From Anthoceros angustus (lineage: Eukaryota > Streptophyta > Anthocerotopsida > Anthocerotales > Anthocerotaceae), in assembly GCA_010909165.1 (NCBI GenBank), contig VJWM01000323.1:1-64000 (forward strand): a DNA stretch of 64,000 nucleotides, in the 5' to 3' direction. Positions 43,490 through 55,135 of this stretch are shown here, in pieces (position 1 is the stretch's first letter; every line of letters starts with the position of its first letter). The notes beneath the pieces are model-generated. The model made no database searches, was not told where the DNA came from, and saw only the letters and a list, made by a program, of their open reading frames with translations. The position numbers and the translations under genes were made by a program.

Positions 43490-46400
43490 ACATCATGTTA
43501 ATGCTTTTCGAGTGGCTCGATCTCAATTGGAATCTGCAACTGGCGTACCTATCACTGAAATGGAGGCTTACGTCATCCTATTATCTTCCTTGCCATCTTC
43601 TTGTAGGCCCTTTATTACTACTCAAAATGCGGTGATTATGCAATGCTAGAAAAACTGCTGATGAAGATCCGGATGAAGAGCACATCGGTGTTCGAACTCA
43701 TAGAGCATTGCTCACGAGGAGGCAAGTAAGACGTCCCAATCACTCCAGACCAATAAACAACGGTTATGTATAGGGGAGGCGGAAGGCGAGAGAGCCGAGG
43801 TCCCACTTCCTCGCGACAACATAATTCTCAACTTGGAGAATCTTCATCTTCTTTCACACACTGTAAGAGGTAACAAGAAGCGTGGAGTTATTTGCAATTG
43901 GTGCAGGATTCCAAATCATTTGGAGAAGGATTGTCGCAAAAAGAAGAACGGGGAACCTAGGAAGAGGCCCCACGGAGCAAATGTTGCGAAGAAGACAAGG
44001 CATCTTCCTCAACTCCTCTTTGTACTCCTTTGTGTGCTTGGCTTCTTCCAAGCCCTCCAATACCTCATGGTACTTGGAATTGGAGCTACTTCACATATAT
44101 GCTACAACAAAACTCTTTTGAGTCTTACTCGCCATAGGACATAAAATTTGTCCTCCTTGGGAGATGATCACAACCTACCATAGCGGGTGTAGGTTCGATT
44201 GTATTCAAGTGTGATTGGTCAAACTCTTCTTATTCATGAAGTCCTTCATGTTCCTTCAATGCAAAAAATCTTAATATCTTGCAAGTCTTTGTAGAGAACA
44301 CACTATGCAAGTGACATTTTCTGAATAGTTGTTCTCTCTTTCATAAGTGATACAAACTCATATGCACAGGCACTTTAGATGATGGTCTCTATAGATTGTC
44401 GCAAAAAGAAGAACGGGGAACCTAGGAAAGAGGCCCCACCTGGAGCAAATGTTGTTGCGAAGAACAAGGCATCTTCCTCAACTCCTGCTGTACTCACTGT
44501 GTGCTTGGCTTCTTCCAAGCCTTCCAATCCTCATTGGTACTTGGACAGTGGAGCTACATCACATATATGCTACAACAAAGACTCTTTTGAGTCTTACTCG
44601 CCAGAACATAAGACTGTTCTCTTGGGAGATGATCACAACCTAACCATAGTAGGTGTAGGTTCTGTTGTATTCAGGTGTGATTCAGGTCAAACTCTTCTTA
44701 TTCATGAAGTCCTTCATGTTCCTTCAATGCAAAAAATCTTAATATCTTGCAAGTCTTTGTAGAGAACACACTATGCAAGTGACATTTTCTGAATAGTTGT
44801 TCTCTCTTTCATAAGTGATACAAACTCATATGCACAGGCACTTTAGATGATGGTCTCTATAGATTGTCGCAAAAGAAGAACGGGAACCTAGGAAGAGGCC
44901 CCACTGAGCAAATGTTGTTGCAAAGAACAAGGCATCTTCTTCAACTCCTCAGTACTCACTGTGTGCTTGGCTTCCAAGCCTTCCAATCCTCATTGGTACT
45001 TGGAGGTGGAGCTACATCACATATATGCTACAACAGACTCTTTTGAGTCTTACCATGTAACACAAGACCGTTCTCTTGGGAGATGATCACAACTAACCAT
45101 AGTAGGTGTAGGTTCATGTATCTGTGTGATTCAGTCAAACTCTTCTTATTCATGAAGTCCTTTATGTTCCCGCCATGTGCAAAAATTTAGTGTCATTGCT
45201 AGTCTTTGTAGAGAACATACTATGCAAGTGACATTTTCAGAATATTTGTTCCTCTCACACAAGACATAGGACTCAAGCCATCTGCAGTACTTTAGATGAT
45301 GGTCTCTATAGATTGTCCGCCAAGTGGGAGTTTCCCGTTTGCTAATGTTGCCTCTTCAAACCAGTGACACCTTCACATACCATGCTTTGGCATTGTCGTT
45401 TGGGTCATCCTAATAGTCAAAAATTAACACAAATGTCTAAGGGTCCTCTATATAGAACTCCTTGCCTTGCAAAGGTTGAACACCTTCCCTGGTGCGAAAT
45501 ATGTGTCCTCACTAAACGCCACCAAGAACCTTTCAAAAATAAATCTCCACAAAGGGCCAAGACACCTTTAGAGATAGTGCACACAGACATTTGTGGTCCC
45601 ATGTCTACCCTCCTTTAGTGGTAGTAGATATTTTTGACCTTCATAGATGACTTTCTCTCGTTTGTCTTTTCCTACATCACGAAACACAAGGTGATGCCTT
45701 TCTCTTTAAGGATTATGGCTTGGGGTGAGAGCGGATAAGAAACTCAAGACCTTACGTTCCGACAATGGTGGAGTTTACATCTCACAACAATTTGAGGCGT
45801 TTTGTCTGAAGGTATAGCTCAACAACTCTGATTGTTTACACTCCTCAACAAAATGGCGGTGAAGAATCTCGCCTTCAAGAGATCACGGGTATTGTTGGTA
45901 CACAAGCTACTTTATCCAAAGGCTTATTGGTGAGGCCCTCCTTCAAAACGTATCTCATTAATCGATTACTACATCAGCGGTTCAAGGTATGACTCCTTAT
46001 GAAGCCTTCATTGGCAAGAAGCCTTCTATTGATCACCTTGATTTTTGGATCCTGCTATGTTTTTATTCCTAAAGCATTGCGTAAAGTTGGATCCTAAAGC
46101 GATACATCTTCATTGGCTACCGAAGGTATCAAAGGTACAAATTATTTAACCCTTCCTTCCAACTTATTTATGCTCGAGTGTTACTTTCCATGAGTCTTAC
46201 CTCTTTTCCCACCGATTGGGAGGCACCTCTGATTTTGATGTTTCCTCTCTTGATGAGACATGATACCTCCTCTTATTTTGATGATCTTGATTCCTTACCC
46301 CTTCCCTGCTACTCGTGTTCCTTTAGTTGAACCTATGCGGGAGGAGGAGGAGTTAGCATATCTTCCACAATCGAGACAACTCAACCTCCCTCTCTTACCC

Positions 46401-46846
46401 GGAGAGCTGTTGACACATGTTGATGAGTCACGATGACCTTCTTGAGGGTGATGATGAAGAGTCTGAGATCATATAGATGATCCAGCTCCTATGGAAGTAG
46501 CACCTACACCCAGATACAACCTCAGGTCACGTCCTACTATTCCTGGTCCTGCAGGTTGGACGGAACCTCCTTTAGGATACTTGGCTGTTTTTGATGATCC
46601 TATCCCTCCTTTCGTCTCTTTACTCACAAGCTGTCTACAAAGCTACTCTTGACCCAGAAGAACCACTTACCTTAAAACAAGCTTTCTCCTCTCCTGAAAA
46701 AGACTTATAGCAGGTAGCTGTAGATTCTGAGTACAATTCCTTAATTAATAACTCTACATGGCAATTAGTCAAACCACCCAAGGGACGGAAGATAGTTACC
46801 AGCAAGTGGGTATTTAAAATTAAGAGAAAAGGAGATGGTTCCATCG
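43490..46846 (+). pseudogene. Copia gag-protease-integrase-RT start (third Copia unit)
   Basis: Plus-strand order: gag remnant with FRVARSQLES and VPITEMEAYVILLSSLPSS-like stretches in alternating frames (about 43495-43600), zinc knuckle CNWCRIPNHLEKDC (about 43894-43935, C-x2-C-x4-H-x4-C intact), protease with YLDSGATSHICYN (best in 44530-44575), pre-integrase MLWHCRLGHPN and WCEICVLTKRH (45381-45520), HTDICGP (45581), integrase with TPQQNG (about 45845), the acidic linker HIDDPAPME (46466), and the RT start to GDGSIE at 46846. After that it fuses directly to LTR sequence, so most RT and all RNase H are absent. Confidence 0.88.
43929..45310 (+). repeat. Three tandem copies of a 450-470 bp gag/protease segment
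   Basis: Units 43929-44393, 44394-44861 and 44862-45310 each start with 'gattgtcgcaaaaagaag' and run through the protease motif to 'ggtctctata'. The join is always at GATTGTC, which is present at both edges of the single-copy sequence. Unit 2 keeps the open protease frame (44379-44762); units 1 and 3 have small deletions. Confidence 0.93.
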
Positions 46847-46942
46847 AGTAGGTGGTTATAGGTTGTTGTAACCAATTAACCATAAATAACTAAAGCAACT
46901 ACTTCTAACCCTAAGAATTAATTAATTATTAATTCTAGGGAT
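46847..46942 (-). repeat. Partial copy of the 148-bp Copia LTR
   Basis: Matches 34879-34974 almost exactly ('taggtggttataggttgttg' onward). It stops at 'aattctagggattt'. It is in the orientation of the minus-strand element although it is fused to a plus-strand RT. Confidence 0.75.
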
Positions 46943-46950
46943 TTGTCGCA

Positions 46951-47641
46951 CGAGGTAAGCCCTTGAATTCATATAAGCATTTCCTCGACCAACAACCAAG
47001 CAAACAAATCTAATACGCAGATATATAGGTGCAACCAATAATAACAGGAGGGGAGCTAGCACATGTATTGGCACAAACACACTCTTCCACGAGAACAACC
47101 GCAAATTCCTCACACATCGCCTGAGTCATGGCTTTGGCCTCACAACGCCTTGCATTGCATGCTCTAGAGGACAAGCTATGATCGAGCTTATCTCAATGGA
47201 AGGGTCTGTATATACTAGACCTGGCACATATTCTAAGATATCCTATCATCAAGGCGTATGCCATAAATATCCTAAGAATACACTATAATATATACAATAT
47301 GCCAAAACATATTACTTGAGCTTATCCACTTAGCTATTGTATTCTAACACTACTAATATGCAAGGAATATGCCAAGCATATTACTCGAGCTTATCCACTT
47401 AGCTATTGCCAACCATGTTTAATTAACACTAATCAATGCTTAATTAACATAAGCACATTAGATTAATTAACACTATTCAAACACTAAATTAACATACGCA
47501 TCTAAGATTAATTAATACTAATTACTTACTTAAAGATAAGTAATTAGATTAATTAATGCTAATCAAACACTAAACCCAAGTGCAGAGATTAGTATCACAC
47601 GGCATGACAAATGTTTGTGACGAGGTAAGCCCTTGAATTCA
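46951..47641. repeat. AT-rich segment bounded by 21-bp direct repeats
   Basis: The repeat cgaggtaagcccttgaattc plus A lies at 46951-46971 and 47621-47641. Between them is AT-rich sequence with a local duplication ('gcttatccacttagctattg' at about 47321 and 47389) and many TTAATTAA-type words; 47000-47125 also carries a piece of the methyltransferase-bearing element (like 48470-48545). No coding potential seen. Confidence 0.6.
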
Positions 47642-47654
47642 CATAATTTGCCAC

Positions 47655-49311
47655 TCAGTAGTCCCACGACTTGAAGAACCTCCCTCCGAGGTGGCTGTAA
47701 CCCAGCTTGTCTCTCCTCCTCGTCAAAATCCTCCATCGTCGATCCAACGATTTGTTAGACACATGCCAAGAGGTTCACACGTATGGCGTGTTCTTCACCA
47801 CGCCAAACAGGTAGGTATTTGCTGGCGTGAGGTTCTCATGATCCTTGCCATTGCAGAGGGATACCAAATCCTCAAATCTGGTTTGCTCCGCCTTTCTCCG
47901 GCACAGTCGATAGTAGGTCTCATTCCACAAATCCACCATGACTCCGTGTTTGTACAACGTCGCTCCCAAATGATGTACTGCATGGGTGACCCATGTCGGT
48001 GACCTCCGAAGGTGAAGTCTGCTTCTTGGTTTGAATGAAACCCACCGCATGCCTTGTCACTCCCAACACATGCTCAAGTGGTTGGCCTGATCTTCCATTT
48101 GGTTTCTTCAACCTTTCTTGGTGGAGACCCAACGCTTCTTCACTTCTTCCAACGATCCGCTGAGCAGTGTCAATCAACACCCTCCTTCGGTGCGAATCCA
48201 TTGATTTCAATGTGCCTCTCCCGATTGTTGACCAAAGCCACTCCCACGGCAAGATTCCGCTCCACAGAGATGCTTGGCTCGAGGTCAAGAATGACATCAT
48301 TGCCACTGGCACATTGTCGACACTGCTCCTTCGGGTTGTCATCCTACCGAGTCAAACCCCGACTTCCTTCACGCCAACCCCATGTCTTGTGGTGTAAACA
48401 TGGCATCTCCGGCTTTGTGCCATCGTCCACAGAACTGCAGGCATGGGTTTCTCATTGCTGTAACACACGGAGGGAGTAGCTGCACGTCGTGGCACAAACA
48501 CACCTCCCCACGAGAACAACACGCAAATTCCTCACACATCGCTTTCTCCTCTCCAAACTCGCCTTCTCTGAGATGCGAGCCGGAATGCCTTTGCCCACCG
48601 AACCACCGCTTCAACCCTGCTCGGTTTTGAAGTTGGTGTTTTACCCAGCTAAACAAACTGTAGGTCATCATGTTCATGTCAAATGCTTGTCCAAGCAATC
48701 GACAGTTCCTTCTGGCCACTCCTGGATCATGCCAAAATCTTCCGGACTTGCTTCTTCACGCTTAGGCATGCCGCACATTCTCCAACATGTATCCAAGGCC
48801 TTTCTTGCCCTTTTTGGATCAAGCGCAAGATCCTCATCAGTCATAGAACAATGCCGTTTCGTGGATCCTTGACCTTGACCCTTTCCGCAGAGAGGATAGT
48901 CCTTGAGACTCCCAACTGATGACAAGGTCCACCGGTTGCCCAAGACAACTCCGGGACAACCCTATCATCCGAACATCCATCAGCGCTTCCGGGTAACCCT
49001 TCACCGACTCCCACGCCGAGGTTAGGTACTCCCCATCAAGTCCCTTACGCGCCTGCGACACAATCCTTGCTTTTGATCCGGGTCACAATGCACGATCTTC
49101 GCACTTTGATGCCACACTCAAAGACTGCCCAAGCCGCATCGATGCCTCCAAAGAGTTCCACGAGCACTATGCCGCTTCCCGAGGTCGCCATGTGATGACC
49201 GGTGTTTAGGTCACAAACAGCTCAACCCTAGGCAAGAACTTACATGCTAGCTTCTCCTCATAGGACATCGGGTCCTCTTGCACCATCCTCCACAACTTTT
49301 GCACGGCTCAT
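47655..49311 (-). pseudogene. Retroelement segment with C5-cytosine methyltransferase-like domain, copy I
   Basis: Minus-strand blocks, in several frames, follow the order of a cytosine-5 methyltransferase: IVLVELFGGIDAAWAVFECG (about 49105-49170, motif I with the F-G-G loop), IKVRR, then ALMDVRMIGLSRSCLGQPVD and DLVISWESQGLSS (48890-48950, motif IV place), a KDPR-like stretch, KGKKGLGYMLENV (48774-48815, motif VI ENV). In active enzymes motif IV is P-C-Q or E-C-Q; here it reads E-S-Q, so the catalytic Cys is absent. The following 1.1 kb (for example NETYYRLCRRKAEQTRFEDL, 47850-47930) is shared with copy II but unidentified. Frameshifts make it inactive. It sits among retroelements, not host genes. 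Confidence 0.65.
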
Positions 49312-49598
49312 CGCAGCCACCACTCCGTGACTTGAAGAACCTCCTCCGAGGGTGGTTGCAACCTAGCTTGTCTCCTCCTCCTCGCCAAAATCCTCCATCG
49401 GGCCATGGTTGTTAGACACATGCCAAGAGGTTCAAGATGGCGTGTTCTTCACCACGCCAAACACTGGGTAGACGCTGGCAATGAGGTTCTCATGATCCTT
49501 GCCATGAAGTCGCAGAGGGATGTGGGCAATCTCATCTGGTTTTGCTCCATTTTCTCCACTGGTCGATAGTAGACTGCTCCCACAAATCCACCATGACT
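49312..49598 (-). pseudogene. Methyltransferase-bearing segment copy II, 3' end
   Basis: Repeats the first 290 bp of copy I (47655-47945: 'gacttgaagaacctcc', 'cttcaccacgccaaac') and then is cut by the CACTA element. It continues after 55132. Confidence 0.8.
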
Positions 49599-50099
49599 CA
49601 CTACTAGGAAAACGGGCCTTTTACTATAGGCCGCTTTTTAGAACAGGGAGATTCGTGCTCAAGTCGATTTACAACGGCTTCATGGTTTATGGATTATTTT
49701 CTTGTATAGCCATTCGTGTTACTACAGGAGCTCTAGTGTTTTACTACGGGTGTATTTAGCCACTGGCTCGATGACGTGGCATAACGAAAGCTACTTTACT
49801 ACGAGGGCTCTTCGGTTGCAACACGATAGATCCGATCAATGACTTTACAACAATGAATGTGTCTACAACAACGCATTTAGTAAATACCATCACGCCTGCT
49901 TACAACGATTTTCTTTACAACGCCCATGGTCTACTTACAATGGGAAGTGGTTTACAACGCATTGTCAAGTTTTACAACGGGGCTTTTACAACGCAGACAT
50001 ACATACCTTACAACAACACGCCGGTTTACAATGAGGATCAAAGGTATGTGAGCATTCATGTGCATATGGTATAGGGTTTGAGGGAAGGGTTCAGGAACT

Positions 50100-53000
50100 C
50101 GAATGAAAAGGTGGCCGCGCTTTATTGAGAGACGTGCTCACCCAAAAACTATGGGTCGGTCACCAAAAACAAACACAACATCAACACCAGTAACTAGCAC
50201 AACAAAACGGATGGCGACGATCTCACTGTAATCTACCGGATGCGACGCTGCCAGTCCCTGCCTCATGCGTGCATCCTCTCCTCACCCACCACACGCTCAA
50301 TTCCTGTTCTCAATGCCAACCACCTTCTCCAATTCGCCACAAGGAGGTGGTAGCCGTGAAAATCCTCAGCCTGTGCACCATTTCCATTTTCCTAACATCC
50401 GTCCGATAAACCTCTGCACCTCCCCGCACACGCCTAGCTTGTCAACGCGTTTGTGCACCGCATCGACGCCAGATATTGGTGAGAAAGGGAGCCGGGCTTG
50501 TCGATAAGAGCGCGAGCTCTTCCGGTCGTCAAAAATTGCGATCCCATGACTGTTGAAAGCCATAGCGCTAGCTTGGTCGCCCCGCCTTCCACAACCGAGC
50601 AAGCAAGAGAACAAAACCCGTGGAACCCAATCGATCGAATGAGAATTGAACGATAAACGGCGCACAAAGAAATCAGAAACGAGTTCTCGATGCAACTTTC
50701 CCCAAAGCGCGAGATCTATAACACTACCTCTACATACACAATCCAAGACACAACCAATCGGAAAACTCATGGCTGCGCTGCGCACCTCAATCGGGCAGAC
50801 ACGATCTCCAGATCAGAATGAACTCACTCAGTGAAGTGGCTTGAAGGCAATGCACCCTTTTGTTGCCGACTAGGCAAATGAGAGGCCAGTGTCTTGGACC
50901 CTCGAGTACATTCTGGCATGTCAAAGACATGGTCCGGAAGCCAAGTTCAAAATGACTAGTCAAAAACTCAACATCAACTTCGTGGTCATGGCCAAGTACC
51001 ACAAAGTTTATGACCAAGAGGATATGTATTTGACCGAGATGATATGTATTTGATCGCACTGTTCCCAAGACCCAAGGAACCCTAAACCATGGTCCGAAAC
51101 TAGAGAAAAGCTAACTCATGTCCCGGAACCCAAGGAACCGTAAACCATGTTCCTAAACCCAAAGTGTTAACACTAAACCATTTTTCCAAACCCAAGGACT
51201 ACTCAAATCCATTGGAGTTTAACCAGCTACCAAAACCCAAGGACAATGGGGAAACCCATTTCCAGCATTTATAGCCCAGTGGTCACGAACCAAATGAAAT
51301 CATGGCCAATATTATAAATCAAACCCCAAAACCCAAGGACATGGGAAAACCCACAAGCATAGCGTTTCAACTTATCCTTGGGTTTCAAACCCGCTGGCCC
51401 CGTAACTACTTAGGTTAAATATTCAAATACCAAGCTCAATGTGCGGGCTATAAATGCGTGAATAATGCATGTAAATTAACCCGAAAAATAGCCCGCTCAC
51501 ACGAGACATCGGAGGAGAAGTGTTCTTCTTCGAGAGAATGCGCTGGAAATACATGTCTTCGCCAAGATGTCGAAAAGCACCGAAAGGGCCCCGCGCCATC
51601 TCTGCTTTTGCGCTGCACCGTGGACCAAGGGAGAGAGTACCGAGACATCTATGAACGCGTCCGCACCGCCTCTTGTGGTCGTGGATATACCACGCCCATC
51701 CCGCAGCTCGAGGAGCGCAAACAGGTAGAAGAAGACGGACAAGTGTGGTAAAGGCAAGTTTAGGGTCAAGGTATGTCGCATGAGGGCGTTGTTCTTTCTC
51801 CGTGGGCTTTTCATTCATGTGTTTGTGTTGTTGTTTTCTCGTGCGTCACATAGCTGCTTTTCACAACCAAAGAATGGCGTATGCCAAAAGCCGTGAAGAT
51901 AGAATGTCATGCCGAGGACATCGAGACAAGGCGACAACGCGGCCTCATACTGGGATGCAGCCGAGGCCACACGGAAGGAACTGACGGACCCGATGGTTGT
52001 GAAAACAAGAACTTGGCGATGCCGCGATCTTAGGGCTCCAACACCTAAAAGGTAAGTGGTGTGGTGAAGGAGGACGAGCACAGAAGAAGACGCCAATGGT
52101 GACGAGGATGAGCGAACATGTCATTGGAAGACATCAGCAGCAAGAGGTAGCAAGGGGTGATCGTGGACGAGCTAAGCGTGGCCGAGTTAAGGGTGACAAA
52201 TGGCAAGGCAAGCGGCTACCAAGTTCGCGCAGATGGCTTGGGAGGCCAACGCGAGGTCGGAGAGTAGGATCAAGCACGATGGAGGGAGTTTAACCAAGAG
52301 TCTCAAGGGCCTCAGAATGATCACCAAATGCCGGCCCGAGGCATTGGGTTGACGGGTTTTGGCTCATCATGTGGAGTCGAGGTCCAAGAGGGCGACGACG
52401 AAGATGAGGAGGACAAGTTCCACAAGGTCCAGCGCCTTACCTCGAAGATGTCCTTCCAACACAAAACTGGGCCTCACAATTTATGGGAAATGTGCCACAA
52501 CAGGGTTTGGCACGATCAAGTTTGCACAACAGGTGACCTCGGACATCCGCTTGATTGTCCAAGAGTGGGAAGGCCCACATGCCGACATGGGTGTATGCCA
52601 TGCGTGGCCCGCGAATCCCCGCCCGCAAGTGCCGACCTCGAGGCAAGGAAGGACGAAGAGGAGGCGACCTTAACCAAGGATGCTTGAGGAGGCCGTTGAG
52701 AAGGGCGAAGAGGAGGTTGGCGGAGTTCAGACCGGTAGGGTGTGATTCGGACCGACACCATTGCCGAAAGGGAAACAACTAGCTCGCAATGAAGGTGCCT
52801 TCGCAAGAATACACGGCCAATTCTAACTAATTTGAAGGTGAGCTCAGACAAAGATGAAGGAGTGGCACGATTCGACGTGGTGGTTTGTGATAGCCTGTGG
52901 ATCGTGAGATAGCCGATATTTTGGAAGATGCCGCAGACCGGGAAATGGGAAGGCGATCCGAAGTGGATTCATTTGCTTCTAGGACACCCTTGCCCGACGG

Positions 53001-53775
53001 CGCGGATGATGCGAACAATACAATCGGGTCGCCACACAACCGGGTGTGTCAACCCCATCATGAGCATCGGGGATGCTCATGCGGGTACATGGCGAAATCC
53101 CTATGACATGTATGGACGTTGACTTGAGGGCAACAAGCGCGTGCACCAAAACGGAAGAGGAATTTCGACATCCAAAGATGAGGTTCTCATTGCCTCATAT
53201 GCATGAAAGCGGTAAGTATTCTGTCTGTGAAAATGGAGGGGAGCATGGTTGCTTTGCGAGGGGAGGATCCATGCATGGTTGCTTTACAGTCGCGTATCGC
53301 CCGACATGTGCACATGTTGGGTTTTACAGCCCGACATAGTGGCTGGGCTCAGATTATCGTTCGGGTTACAGCGATACTGTGTCGATAATTGAGGCTCGTT
53401 ACAGTTCGTAACTGTGCCCGACATTGTGCCCGGAGTTACACTGCAAAAGTAGGCTTGTAACTCCATGGTCATTTAATTTTGGGTTGAGGCCTGGATTTCG
53501 CATGAGGTTATGTTGCATGAATGTTCTAAATCACAATTGTCTATGTGTTTTGAATGTGCAGTTACATACTACGTGACTCTTCGTGGTTTCCAAGGATAGG
53601 GTGCACTACACAATCCGACACATGTGCAACCCATCGCCGTCTCGATTTTTGGGCACACTGACTGAAGTGCTTCTTATTGAAAGCACCTTACGCCAAACAA
53701 TTTTGTGCCCATGGAGCTTTCATTGTATTGTAGCTCGCTTAGTGGCACCCGGCCCCGAGGCATTGGAAGAATAAC
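50100..53775. other. Interior of the CACTA element, no intact gene
   Basis: 50366-50785 (minus) is an open 139-residue frame without recognisable domain. 51040-51400 is built of degenerate 'aacccaaggac/ctaaaccatg' repeats. 51890-53110 has coding-like plus-strand frames, including a stretch ending at a good splice donor ('aaaaggtaagtgg', about 52046) and an acidic EGDDEDEEDKFHKV region (52388-52430), suggesting a broken spliced gene, perhaps a TnpA-type protein or captured host exons. Confidence 0.4.
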
Positions 53776-54312
53776 TTGAGAAAGGAGGCTAGGCACTTCT
53801 TACATGGGAAGAAAGGGTGCGATAAGTATGTGCCCAAGAGCTTGAAGAAGGAGCATTGGGATGTTCTCTCAAACAGGAGAAAGATAAGTGGATGGTGTTG
53901 TTGCACCCAAATAACAAAAGATTGCTGCGTAGGGGAAAACGGTAAGCCATATTCTTGCTTTGGGTTTGGAGGTCAAAAGCAATTCATGGACAGGTTCAGA
54001 GCCAAGTTTGATAGGCAAGCAACTTTAGAGGAGATCAAGGCTGTGGGATCTAGGCATGGAAATTGGTTGAACAAGCTGAGAGCGCATTGGAAGGAGACTA
54101 AAACCACAATTCCATCCTTGGGTCCTCAAGTGGATTCTGAAGGGAAAGTCGATAAGGCTGTGAATGTCTGGAATCTATTGCATGAAGCAGATATGAGAGT
54201 GCAGATGGTGATGAATGTAATGGAGGCAATCAAGAAGAGGGTCCGGATGAAGGTTTCATGGTGGAACATCTTCTTCCTGACAACTGAAAAGGCTAAGAAA
54301 GCCTCACCATAG
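53776..54312 (+). CDS. Uncharacterised CACTA-internal protein, 178 residues
   Basis: Uninterrupted frame near the right end of the CACTA element, closing about 220 bp before the subterminal repeats. It holds MRKEARHFLHGKKGCDKYVP, a Cys cluster GWCCCTQITKDCC, then GGQKQFMDRFRAKFDRQATL, KLRAHWKETKTTIP, and a helical Met/Val-rich end with VMNVMEAIKKRV. The Lys/Arg content and paired Cys could fit DNA binding, but I recognise no family. It could be an element gene or a captured host exon; the true start may be an exon upstream, since a spliced gene seems to precede it. Confidence 0.45.
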   Translation: MRKEARHFLHGKKGCDKYVPKSLKKEHWDVLSNRRKISGWCCCTQITKDCCVGENGKPYSCFGFGGQKQFMDRFRAKFDRQATLEEIKAVGSRHGNWLNKLRAHWKETKTTIPSLGPQVDSEGKVDKAVNVWNLLHEADMRVQMVMNVMEAIKKRVRMKVSWWNIFFLTTEKAKKASP

Positions 54313-55135
54313 TTCGTCGGAACAGAGCTTGCACTTCCACAATTTCATGTAATCTTCAACCGTAATTGTTGAAGTTCATCTCGTATGGGCTTTGTTCATG
54401 CTTGTATGTTTGTGAAAGAGGGTTGGCGGGTTGTCGTCAAATGGAGGCCGTGACAAACTAATCTACTACCGATTGTAGGATGCATGGTGTAGTAGGCTTT
54501 GCCAAGATAGCGGTAGTGGAGTTTTTACAATGCATCAGATTTTACAACAAACTTGCTTCATTGCAACGCATTCGTTTACAACGGACCCCTATCTCTACTA
54601 AACTTTACAACGAGAGCCTTTTACAACGGGTTTCGTTGTAAATGAAAAGCTACTTTTAAACGAACCAGACACCGTGGTCCATTTACAACAAGGTCCGTTG
54701 TAAAGGTACATACTATTACAACAGTGGCTCGCGAAAGTTACGCATTACAACGCCATTCGCTTAGGTTAATCATGGTTAACTAACGCAACTAGTTTGTGGT
54801 AATCGAATCATTTAACCCCGCTTAATAAACGTCAAGATTAACTCTAGTATATTAACCATGGTTATTGAAGTTGTAAAATGCGCTTGTACCGTAGTAATGT
54901 CCGTCAGTAAAGGGTTCCGTTGTAAAGTTTAACCGGTACGGACCACTTCAAGCCATACACCGTATGGGTTGGACAATACCGTATTCAATACATAATATAG
55001 CCCTCGATATGCGTATATACTTTTACTATGGATATTACTAAGGTGTGTTTACTACGGGGTTTTACTACACTTAGTAAAGGCGTTGTAATGCCCGTGTAAT
55101 TTCCGTTGTAAAGTATCCTTTTCCTAGTAGTGACC

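Larger units (their letters stand above)
49599..55132. mobile_element. CACTA (En/Spm) DNA transposon
   Basis: Perfect 14-bp inverted ends CACTACTAGGAAAA, inside a repeat whose intact copy at 47945 shows the empty site ('ccaccatgactccgtgtttg'). The 3-bp flank is ACT on the left and ACC on the right, a duplication with a later base loss. Both subterminal zones (49660-50040 and 54530-55120) are full of TTTACAACG words in both orientations, the usual transposase-binding pattern of CACTA elements. The interior has broken coding sequence and one intact ORF (53776-54312). I see no TnpD-type transposase motif, so it is probably non-autonomous. Confidence 0.9.

Noticed and set aside
51066-51080. Telomere-like CCCTAAACC
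   Set aside because: A single unit inside a degenerate 'ctaaaccatgg' repeat, not a telomere array.
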